DNA from: DATMRF01 sp035566435
Lineage (GTDB): Bacteria; Verrucomicrobiota; Verrucomicrobiia; Limisphaerales; UBA8199
Reading direction: 5' to 3'
DNA length: 10,645 bases
NCBI GenBank assembly: GCA_035566435.1
Contig: DATMRF010000069.1
Span: 1-10,645, forward strand
Shown: positions 1 through 5,650 of the stretch, piece after piece
How positions within the stretch are numbered: position 1 is the first letter of the stretch
How the letters are laid out: every line of letters starts with the position of its first letter
Notes under the pieces: generated by a model
Told to the model about the DNA's origin: nothing
Seen by the model: the letters and a program-made list of their open reading frames with translations, nothing else
Databases searched by the model: none
Translations under genes and position numbers: made by a program

Positions 1-965
1 TTGAGCTGAATGACCGTGGCGGGAGTGCGCCGCGCCAGTTCCGCACTTGCACTGTAGGTTGCCTGCCTGCTGTTACCCGACTGAAAATTCAGGCCGATGC
101 TGGCTTTGCCCGACCAGAAATTGATTTCCTTGGTTCCTCCGGGCGTAATCCCGGTGAGTTGGTCACGCAGCAGGCTGACCTGCTCCGGCCCCAGGACCTG
201 TACTACATCATTGCTTATCACAACAGTGCCGTAGATGGGGTCCCGACCCTCGAATTTCATAAACAATGGCTTCGCGGAATAAATCTGCCGGACATTCTTC
301 AAATCCAGAGAGAGGTCCTTAAGTTCATCGCTGTCAAATTCGACCTTCCGGTCTTGAACGTATTTAAGGTGCCCTCGCAGCCACTCGCCGGATCTGAGTT
401 GAATCCAGTCGGCTCCGTCGTGGCCTACGGCGGGGGGCTGCCAGTAGAGGTTGGAGGGTTCACCCGCCGCCACTACGTTCTGGCCCGGCGAGGGGTTCAG
501 AATTGAGGGAGGGTTGGTTAGAGGGACAGTTGATGAGGCCGAAGTGCCATTAGTGATTAGTGATTGGTGATCAGTGATCGGAGGCGGCGTCCGTTGCATT
601 TCGCGAATCCGTTTGCGTGATATGGTTAGTCGTCCGCCGAGTTCAGACTCGAATACCACATAGTCAGGTGTTTCTTGGCCCACCTTGCCCTCGAAGCGTT
701 CCCCGTTTGTGCCGATCAGAACGTCGGCGCGCGACGAAATCACTACGCCAAAGAGTGCCAGAGTTAGGCTGAGGATCCCTGAAGCGGCACCACGGATTTG
801 AACGAGCGAAGAGAAACTGTACCCCCAAAGCTCGCCCTCGCCCCAGCCCTCTCCCCCAGGGAGAGGGAGAATCGTCGCCCGTTTCCTGGCGAATCGGGGC
901 CAACGGGCTTCCACTGCGCCAGGAGTGCTGGTGCCAAGAAAGGTGTGCATGGTGTTCGGCTTCAT
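1..965 (-). CDS. DUF481 (YdiY-like) outer-membrane protein, C-terminus beyond the left edge
   Basis: An open frame of 321 codons runs from an ATG at 965 off the left edge. The start overlaps the stop of the upstream gene as ATGA (962-965). Residues 1-60 are an unusual extension containing an in-frame palindromic repeat (residues 32-45). A hydrophobic signal segment (GILSLTLALFGVVISSRA, about 63-80) follows, then DVLIGTNGERFEGKV, the short beta motif that often begins such proteins. After a low-complexity linker (about 128-165) comes a second basic/aromatic beta domain (WIQLRSGEWLRGHL), and then the start of a DUF481 beta-barrel (FWSGKASIGLNFQSGNSRQA, then a RRTP motif). DUF481 proteins are predicted outer-membrane barrels, with YdiY salt-inducible in E. 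coli; their function is unknown. The family call is strong and the exact start less so, because nothing resembling ATG, GTG or TTG lies in frame between the repeat and the signal segment. Confidence 0.85.
   Translation of the reverse strand, partial: MKPNTMHTFLGTSTPGAVEARWPRFARKRATILPLPGGEGWGEGELWGYSFSSLVQIRGAASGILSLTLALFGVVISSRADVLIGTNGERFEGKVGQETPDYVVFESELGGRLTISRKRIREMQRTPPPITDHQSLITNGTSASSTVPLTNPPSILNPSPGQNVVAAGEPSNLYWQPPAVGHDGADWIQLRSGEWLRGHLKYVQDRKVEFDSDELKDLSLDLKNVRQIYSAKPLFMKFEGRDPIYGTVVISNDVVQVLGPEQVSLLRDQLTGITPGGTKEINFWSGKASIGLNFQSGNSRQATYSASAELARRTPATVIQL
549..579. repeat. degenerate TGATTAGTGAT-type tandem repeat inside the DUF481 gene
   Basis: A run of imperfect seven-to-nine-base units (GTGATTA, GTGATTG, GTGATCA, GTGATCG) on the plus strand includes the palindrome TGATCA. 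In the minus-strand reading frame it encodes ITDHQSLITN, placed in the linker between the two N-terminal beta segments of the DUF481 protein. The composition contrasts with the flanking coding sequence. It looks like intergenic-type low-complexity DNA captured in frame. Confidence 0.55.
831..872. repeat. GC-rich REP-like palindromic repeat inserted in a coding sequence
   Basis: The segment contains a perfect 9-bp inverted repeat, CCCTCTCCC (847-855) and GGGAGAGGG (859-867), with a 3-nt loop, flanked by CTCGCCCTCGCCCCAG. Read on the minus strand in the frame of the DUF481 gene it gives ILPLPGGEGWGEGE. From memory, this peptide recurs in unrelated predicted proteins of several Gram-negative phyla, as expected of a dispersed REP or MITE-like element. 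Only one copy is visible here, so dispersal cannot be shown from this window. Confidence 0.7.
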
Positions 966-2059
966 TGTGCGGGGATAGTGACCAGCGGGATTCGCTCGGG
1001 GCTGCCGGTTTCTCCTAGCGTGAAGATGAATATAACGGCTGTGAGCGCGCGCTTGGTTTGCCAATCGCCATCGTCAATCCAGAACCAGTGCCCACGGTAA
1101 TGCACAGCAGCAAAGGGGTCCGCCGGCTTGTCCGTGCCGCTGTGAATCCGTACTCCCGCCCGCGGACCCTCCGAGGCGGATTTTTCGAAAGCGGGCGCCG
1201 TGAGATGATTCTTCCGGTGAGCCTCCGGTACGTCCACGTAACTGGCGAAGGCCCCCATGATTTGCAGCAGGGAACGGCTATTCACGGCCAGTTCATTCTC
1301 CGATCCGCGCACCGGTGAATAGGTGAGTACGTATTTCTGCTGCTCGGGAGGTAGCTTGAGCAACCTTCGGATTTCACCCGTTTTCTCCATGAGGTCGGCC
1401 GACGCGGCGTCGCGCTGGAAAAAAAGCACCGCGGTCTGACCTTTGGCCTTGTCTTCCTCGATGCGCATCCCGACCGCGCCGGCAGCCTGCACTTCGCGCA
1501 ACAATTGCAACGCCCGAATGAACTCCGGGTCCGCCTCCCGCATACTGCCCCCTGCTACGGAACGGTTGCGCACACCATTAAGTGACTCGACGCTTAGCGC
1601 CAGGATGAAATCCGCCGCATAACCAGCCTGCAGCATGAAGAAGATGTTCTTCGGTTCAATCGGCGTGATGAGTCCGTGCAGGAACTTTTCCCCGGTCATC
1701 GGCACGTAGGTGATGGTGGGCCGGTCGGTGTAGATGGCTTGTCCGCCCGCCGCGAGGTAGTTGCCCTGGATTGCCTTGTCAGAAGAGAGGGTGCCGTTAA
1801 GACTGACGCCGGTTTGCATGGAGTAGCCGGCGACGATGGAGGACACATCCACGAAGACTGGCAGGTCCATGTAGCATAGCTTGACGATGTTGAGCAGCGT
1901 CTGTTGTTTCCACGAGTCGGCGATGGCGGTGCTGTAGTCGAAACGGTCCACGGCGACGCTCCTGGGGCCGAGATGAGTGCAGCCGGCGAATGTCGCAATG
2001 GCCGCGAGACCCACACAAGTTGAAGCTCTGAACCGAATGCCACGGATAAACTTTGTCAT
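962..2059 (-). CDS. conserved lipoprotein of unknown function, 365 aa
   Basis: The protein begins with a lipoprotein signal: a basic n-region (K3, R6, R9, R11), a hydrophobic stretch, and the lipobox F-A-G-C with Cys27 as the predicted lipidated residue. The mature part has no domain I can name. I recall related sequences with the same conserved blocks in other Gram-negative bacteria: SWKQQTLLNIVKL with YMDLPVFVDVSS (about 48-75), QAIYTDRPTITYVPMTGEKF (about 107-126), AVNSRSLLQIMGAFASY, and an aromatic block HWFWIDDGDWQTKRAL near the C-terminus, which suggests a conserved fold. Its stop overlaps the start of the DUF481 gene by four bases (ATGA), so the two are probably translationally coupled. 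A 75-bp gap separates it from the upstream lipoprotein gene. No Shine-Dalgarno sequence precedes the ATG. The gene is certain; its function is unknown. Confidence 0.88.
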   Translation of the reverse strand: MTKFIRGIRFRASTCVGLAAIATFAGCTHLGPRSVAVDRFDYSTAIADSWKQQTLLNIVKLCYMDLPVFVDVSSIVAGYSMQTGVSLNGTLSSDKAIQGNYLAAGGQAIYTDRPTITYVPMTGEKFLHGLITPIEPKNIFFMLQAGYAADFILALSVESLNGVRNRSVAGGSMREADPEFIRALQLLREVQAAGAVGMRIEEDKAKGQTAVLFFQRDAASADLMEKTGEIRRLLKLPPEQQKYVLTYSPVRGSENELAVNSRSLLQIMGAFASYVDVPEAHRKNHLTAPAFEKSASEGPRAGVRIHSGTDKPADPFAAVHYRGHWFWIDDGDWQTKRALTAVIFIFTLGETGSPERIPLVTIPAQ

Positions 2060-2134
2060 GAGGGCGAGGACAAGTCGTGAAACACAAGAGTGTGTGCCAC
2101 TCCTACGCTCTGATGCTCCGTCGCTCTGGCGATC

Positions 2135-2758
2135 TTACGGCCCATAGGTCATCCGTTCTTTGACCTCGTAAGCAACGGGCGGGGCCGCCACGGCGGAGAT
2201 GTCGTACATAGCTGCTTCGTTGCTGCTGAACTTGGTGCGCCGGCCGGGGCGGCCATACACTGTTCCACCACGGCTTGTTTCCTTCGTCTGGACAGACGTG
2301 ACGCCCGCTTCAGTCAACGTGACGCGGACCGGTGTTATTTTTCCGGCCTGAACTTCGACTTCAACCTCCGCCGGCTTCGCGATGAAGCGATTGAGGAATG
2401 TGACCTGCAACGGGTGATGCCCCGGCGCAAACGCCAACCGCAAAATTCCGCCTTCGATCGGTTTCAATCGCGAAAACACGGGCTCAAACTGGCTCGTCGC
2501 GGTATTGAGCTGTCGCACCTCCCAGTACAGATCTTTGGCCGAATCGGTACAGAAGTCAACGTAACCGGTGTTGGCTTTAGGTATCGCCGGATTCACATTC
2601 GGCGATGCGCAGCCAGCCAGGAACCCGCCGGCCAGTGCTAAGCCTAACAAGCAGCGAACCCTGTTCCTTTTCCCCTGTTGCCGGCAGCCCGAAGGCGATA
2701 GCCGGTTCCACCATGAGCTATTTATCCCACGCGTTTCGGACGTTGAATAGGCGTTCAC
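2135..2758 (-). CDS. predicted lipoprotein with a long pre-signal segment, 207 aa
   Basis: I place the start at GTG 2758 because it overlaps the stop of the preceding gene as GTGA, matching the ATGA junctions elsewhere in this operon. An ATG six codons upstream (2776) is the alternative and would give 213 residues. About 33 polar or basic residues precede the hydrophobic stretch, which ends in the lipobox L-A-G-C (Cys50). The mature domain of about 150 residues is beta-rich (GYVDFCTDSAKDLYWEVRQL, then KPAEVEVEVQAGKITPVRVTL). The last part resembles the PEGA-like or DUF2846-like pattern in which a small beta sandwich ends with a Lys-Ile-Thr-Pro-Val strand, but that link is weak. The C-terminus is Pro- and Tyr-containing. 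Function is unknown. No further in-frame ATG, GTG or TTG shortens the long n-region before the signal. Confidence 0.82.
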   Translation of the reverse strand: MNAYSTSETRGINSSWWNRLSPSGCRQQGKRNRVRCLLGLALAGGFLAGCASPNVNPAIPKANTGYVDFCTDSAKDLYWEVRQLNTATSQFEPVFSRLKPIEGGILRLAFAPGHHPLQVTFLNRFIAKPAEVEVEVQAGKITPVRVTLTEAGVTSVQTKETSRGGTVYGRPGRRTKFSSNEAAMYDISAVAAPPVAYEVKERMTYGP

Positions 2759-2958
2759 CGATTGTGCAGATGCCACCAGACGGCGGCACCAGCTAGGACA
2801 AGAGCCGCCAGCCCGAGCAGCATTTTGGAAACGAACTTCCCCGATTTGAACGCTATGACCAGCACCACCACGCCGACGATGCCGAAGGCGCCGGTCGGGA
2901 TGTCGGAAGAATTCAATTTGTCCAAGTGCAGCGTGTCCTTGATTTTGTCCCAGTTCAT
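2755..2958 (-). CDS. two-span membrane miniprotein, 67 aa
   Basis: This short protein has an amphipathic, charged N-terminus (MNWDKIKDTLHLDKLNSSDI) and then two hydrophobic spans at about residues 22-37 and 45-62, separated by a basic loop (FKSGKFVSK). It ends WWHLHNR. Both termini are therefore probably cytoplasmic if the basic loop is considered weakly, but the topology is not settled by the sequence. Its stop overlaps the GTG of the next lipoprotein gene. A 51-bp gap separates it from the upstream helical protein. No Shine-Dalgarno is present. The operon position and the sensible membrane-protein composition support it as a real gene; I do not recognise the family. Confidence 0.75.
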   Translation of the reverse strand: MNWDKIKDTLHLDKLNSSDIPTGAFGIVGVVVLVIAFKSGKFVSKMLLGLAALVLAGAAVWWHLHNR

Positions 2959-3009
2959 AGGAATCTAGCTTTGGCGCTGAGACCCAGAATGAAGCACCTT
3001 GCCTTCACG

Positions 3010-3525
3010 TTACTTAATGAGCGGCAGGGCGGCCGCGAGTTGCAGGTCCAGCGCCGCATTGATCTGGTTCTCGATCTGGAAGAACTGCGCGGCCTTCTTC
3101 GCCGGTACGACTTTGGAGAATTTCTTAAACCAGGTTCGTTTCAGTTTTGTCCGTTTCTCTTCCAAGGCGAAAACCTTTTTGGCCAAGTCAGTGGCCTGCT
3201 TGTCGGTCATCGTTTGGTAAATGCCTATATACTCGTTGAGCAGAAACAGCCGCTCATCAAGAAGTTTGTTGAGTTCAACGTTGTATTGACTGTGAAGCGG
3301 CCAGAACTCCACCGCCTCGGTATCCGTGAACTGAATGTTTTGCGAGATGATGAGCGTTTTCTCCGTTTTGAGGTCGGACCGAACAAGTTCAATGAACGCG
3401 CGCAAGTTACCGGCATCAATCGACCGATCCGTTCCCTGCGTGGTGTCTGAGGTTTGAGCCGACGCGGCAACGACAAAGGCGAGGGTGGCCAGACCGGCAA
3501 GAGTGAGTTTCTTGAAAGGTTTCAT
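3010..3525 (-). CDS. small secreted helical protein of unknown function, 171 aa
   Basis: I chose the ATG at 3525 over a GTG at 3570 because it gives a clean signal peptide (MKPFKKLTLAGLATLAFVVA, with cleavage after ASA at residue 23). The mature protein is almost wholly charged and helical. The most recognisable part is EFWPLHSQYNVELNKLLDER, followed by a TDKQATDLAKKVFALEEKR helix and a KVVPAKKAAQFFQIENQINA segment near the C-terminus. I recall this pattern as a conserved hypothetical family in Gram-negative environmental bacteria. The arrangement of helices recalls the periplasmic Spy/CpxP chaperones, but the LTxxQ motifs are missing, so that is only a fold-level suggestion. It lies 54 bp after the glycine-zipper gene and 51 bp before the miniprotein gene. 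Confidence 0.83.
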   Translation of the reverse strand: MKPFKKLTLAGLATLAFVVAASAQTSDTTQGTDRSIDAGNLRAFIELVRSDLKTEKTLIISQNIQFTDTEAVEFWPLHSQYNVELNKLLDERLFLLNEYIGIYQTMTDKQATDLAKKVFALEEKRTKLKRTWFKKFSKVVPAKKAAQFFQIENQINAALDLQLAAALPLIK

Positions 3526-3579
3526 GAGAGTTTTTCGTTCGGAAGGTTTCGTCTTGGTGATTTTGTCCACGCGGCGCTT

Positions 3580-4383
3580 TCAGTTGCCACTGCGAATGGT
3601 CACCGGTTGGGTGAGTGTAAACTCCAGCAGGGTGCCAGGAGGAATTGTCACCGTCTGCCCCCGAGTTAGGGCGCCAGCGGTGGCGCCAATAGCCGCACCT
3701 TTTCCGGCGTTACCGGCAATAGCGCCGATTGCGGCGCCCGCGGCAGCGCCTTTGGCGGCTTTGGCGATGGAGGCTTGTCCGGCTTGTTTGTAACCGCTGC
3801 TTGAAACCGGAATCGGGCTTCCATTAACCACCATTTGGGCCAGCCGGATGTCCAGGGTGGACCTCCCAACCGCGCGGCCCGCTTCGGTGGAACTTTGAAC
3901 CTTGCCGTAAATGACGGTTCCGGCCTTGACTGCCACAACGCCGCCGGCTTCCAGATCATACTCGAGCTTTGTGGTGAAATTCGCGCCGGGCGCGCTGCGA
4001 GAGGAGACGCTGTCCATCATCCTGACCAGGAGCATGGTACCGGGTGGCAAAGTGACGCTTTGTTGTTGGGCAACTGGTGCCGGCGCAGGCGCGGGGGTCG
4101 TGGCGGGCAATTGGGCGGGCGCCACCGCCGGTGGAGTGCTTGCTGCGGCCGGGGTCGTGAACGTAAGAGCTATGATTTGTGAGGTCTCGATCACCTGAGT
4201 CCCGGACCCGGCGTCGAAACGCACCGTTCCGGCTGTACCGCCGACATAATTGCCGTTCATGATTGTTCCGTTCTTGAGTTCGAGGATGTCCGCTCGTCCC
4301 GACAGAGCAAGGACCAGGCATCCAAGTATGACTATCGAGTTCTTCGATTTGATGTGTTTATTCATTTGCTTATCGAGTTTCAT
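3580..4383 (-). CDS. secreted glycine-zipper protein with two PPGT modules, 267 aa
   Basis: The ATG at 4383 overlaps the upstream stop as ATGA; a second ATG at 4365 (Met7) would give a more compact signal peptide. The signal (about 1-31) precedes DILELKNGTIMNGNYVGGT (32-50), a small beta domain ending near residue 75. A Pro/Ala-rich linker occupies about 77-107. Next is a domain starting VTLPPGT (110-116) and running through AVKAGTVIYGKV, then a glycine zipper at about 209-239 with Gly/Ala spaced every four residues (AAAGAAIGAIAGNAGKGAAI). A second VTIPPGT module (245-251) closes the protein. The glycine zipper implies membrane insertion or oligomerisation; the two flanking PPGT strands look like one domain interrupted by the zipper. 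Similar layouts occur in uncharacterised proteins sometimes compared with VirB10/TrbI-type barrels, which is only an analogy. Confidence 0.85.
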   Translation of the reverse strand: MKLDKQMNKHIKSKNSIVILGCLVLALSGRADILELKNGTIMNGNYVGGTAGTVRFDAGSGTQVIETSQIIALTFTTPAAASTPPAVAPAQLPATTPAPAPAPVAQQQSVTLPPGTMLLVRMMDSVSSRSAPGANFTTKLEYDLEAGGVVAVKAGTVIYGKVQSSTEAGRAVGRSTLDIRLAQMVVNGSPIPVSSSGYKQAGQASIAKAAKGAAAGAAIGAIAGNAGKGAAIGATAGALTRGQTVTIPPGTLLEFTLTQPVTIRSGN

Positions 4384-4877
4384 TTGAGTCGTTTAGCGAC
4401 CTCATCCAAGATGGTTTGGTAGGGACCTCGGCGGACATTCGCGAGGCGTTGCTCTTCTTCGAAGAAGGAGTCGCCAGCGTTACGAACCATGTACGCCTGG
4501 CATTGCAGTCGGTGGGAACCACCGCCCAGGTCAAGCAGCTCGGTTTTGACTCGGACGATGGTTTGGGCTCCGTAGTGCGTGCCAACGACGCCGTTGTAGG
4601 CAAGGTTGTTGGCCCGAGTTCCCTCTTTCTCGAAAACCATTTGTCCAGACCCCTTGTCGTGACCCGCGTAGCCGTTCGCGCTAAAGACCGCCACAGTGGC
4701 ACTCTGAATCTCCGCTGTAGAACGACTCGCGATAACCACCGAGGCGAAGCTGGCGGAACCAGGCTGATTCACGGAATGGCAACCGGTAACGGTCATAGCC
4801 AACAAAAGGGGGTGAAGCAGCTTGAAAACGCGGGTTGGTTTTCGGCGTCTGAGTAAGGTGATTCGACACTGGGTCAT
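4380..4877 (-). CDS. conserved lipoprotein of unknown function, 165 aa
   Basis: I start at ATG 4877, seven bases after the upstream stop, rather than 18 codons further up inside the previous gene. This gives a strongly basic n-region (RRRKPTR) and a lipobox T-V-T-G-C with Cys33. The mature domain has SFASVVIASRSTAEIQSATV, then KGSGQMVFEKEGTRANNLAY and a C-terminal block FFEEEQRLANVRRGPYQTIL ending in DEVAKRLK. The alternation resembles small alpha/beta lipoproteins in which a helix-strand pattern repeats. I recall close relatives annotated only as hypothetical. Its stop overlaps the glycine-zipper gene start by four bases, which suggests the two proteins are made in fixed ratio. Confidence 0.84.
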   Translation of the reverse strand: MTQCRITLLRRRKPTRVFKLLHPLLLAMTVTGCHSVNQPGSASFASVVIASRSTAEIQSATVAVFSANGYAGHDKGSGQMVFEKEGTRANNLAYNGVVGTHYGAQTIVRVKTELLDLGGGSHRLQCQAYMVRNAGDSFFEEEQRLANVRRGPYQTILDEVAKRLK

Positions 4878-4884
4878 AGCCTGT

Positions 4885-5472
4885 TCATTTGGGGGAAGCG
4901 ACCGCTCCGGGAGGGAACCCCGCGAGCACACGACGAATTCCTTCGAGCACTTTGTCAGTCTTTACAGGGCCGTTGAAATCCTCCGTAAGCCAGCCAACCC
5001 AAGCCAATTCTTTCGTTTTGTTGTCGAAGACTTCGACCGCCAGAGTACGTTCTTCATACGTGCGCGCATCCACGCGCGGAACTGGAGCGTAGTAATACCG
5101 CCGCCATCGGCCGACGGGATAAACAAATCCCGAGGTCTTCACATCGACGCGCGGAAGAGAGGCACCCCGCAGGTTCACGGTGAAATCCGCGGTGTCTTCT
5201 GCTGCTTCTTGATAACCCTTGGCCGTCAGCGTGTTGGTGAGGGTCGTCCTCACCGGCTCCGCTAGGCGGGCAATCAATCCAGGGTCTGAGGCTGGGCTAA
5301 TCTGCGGCAACGGTAGCAGTGCAAATGTTCTGTAAGCCGAAAAATCCCTCGCGCTGTTGAACTCCGTTTTGACTGGCGTTTGACACCCCGTCAGCAGCAG
5401 CGTTGGGACGAGAACAACACCCGCTCCGAATAAAAGACCTTGCGGCGCAGAAAGAAAACATTTTGTTTTCAT
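4885..5472 (-). CDS. DUF4136-family lipoprotein, 195 aa
   Basis: The frame stays open up to 5901, but that would overlap the phospholipase gene heavily, and the N-terminal translation there has no protein-like character. I therefore start at ATG 5472, where an AGGA (5477-5480) sits four bases upstream, the only decent Shine-Dalgarno in this operon. The signal ends in the lipobox L-L-T-G-C (Cys30). The mature part matches the DUF4136 pattern: FNSARDFSAYRTFALLP, then LTNTLTAKGYQEAAEDTADF with VNLRG, a Tyr-rich segment (WRRYYYAPVPR), and ERTLAVEVFDNKTKELAWVG before a closing helix. DUF4136 proteins are mostly predicted envelope lipoproteins of unknown role. It is the first gene of the run and lies 178 bp after the phospholipase gene. 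Confidence 0.88.
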   Translation of the reverse strand: MKTKCFLSAPQGLLFGAGVVLVPTLLLTGCQTPVKTEFNSARDFSAYRTFALLPLPQISPASDPGLIARLAEPVRTTLTNTLTAKGYQEAAEDTADFTVNLRGASLPRVDVKTSGFVYPVGRWRRYYYAPVPRVDARTYEERTLAVEVFDNKTKELAWVGWLTEDFNGPVKTDKVLEGIRRVLAGFPPGAVASPK

Positions 5473-5517
5473 TTTGTCCTGTGGTATGCGGTTTTCCAAA
5501 ATCTGAAGCCAGTCTAG

Positions 5518-5556
5518 GCTGTAGGCTGGTTCATGAGGAACTGTCAAAAGTGACAG
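5518..5556 (-). promoter_or_regulatory. candidate promoter with an operator-like inverted repeat over the -35
   Basis: On the minus strand a perfect TTGACA (5547-5542) is followed after 18 bases by a weak -10, TACAGC (5523-5518, three of six consensus bases). The TTGACA lies within a perfect 16-bp dyad, CTGTCA-AAAG-TGACAG on the plus strand (5541-5556). Its place 70 bp upstream of the DUF4136 start fits a promoter for the lipoprotein operon under repressor control. No T-run follows the dyad on the minus strand, so it is unlikely to be an intrinsic terminator of the phospholipase gene. The -10 is poor and the call tentative. Confidence 0.4.
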
Positions 5557-5650
5557 GTGGTCAGAAGCGACGCCTGACGAGATATCAACAGTGGGATCCG
5601 CCCAACCCGAGTGAGCACGTGGGAGTGCGAAGCTTTTGAGCAAGCCGCGC

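Noticed and set aside
159..506. Plus-strand open frame of 115 codons
   Set aside because: It is antisense to the DUF481 gene, whose frame continues unbroken from 965 to the window edge.
664..1100. Small open frames on both strands around the palindromic repeat
   Set aside because: Their translations are composed of repeat and antisense sequence, with no start context; the DUF481 and 365-aa lipoprotein frames explain the region.
2926..3450. Plus-strand open frame of 174 codons
   Set aside because: It is the mirror of the secreted helical protein and the end of the miniprotein gene on the minus strand, both of which have sensible signal or membrane segments.
3580..4383. Lipobox in the glycine-zipper protein (ILGC at residues 19-22)
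   Set aside because: The hydrophobic stretch before the Cys is too short and continues well beyond it, to a better type I cleavage site after GRA at residue 31.
5541..5556. Intrinsic terminator for the phospholipase gene
   Set aside because: The stem is only six base pairs, has no following T-run on the minus strand, and coincides with a -35 element.
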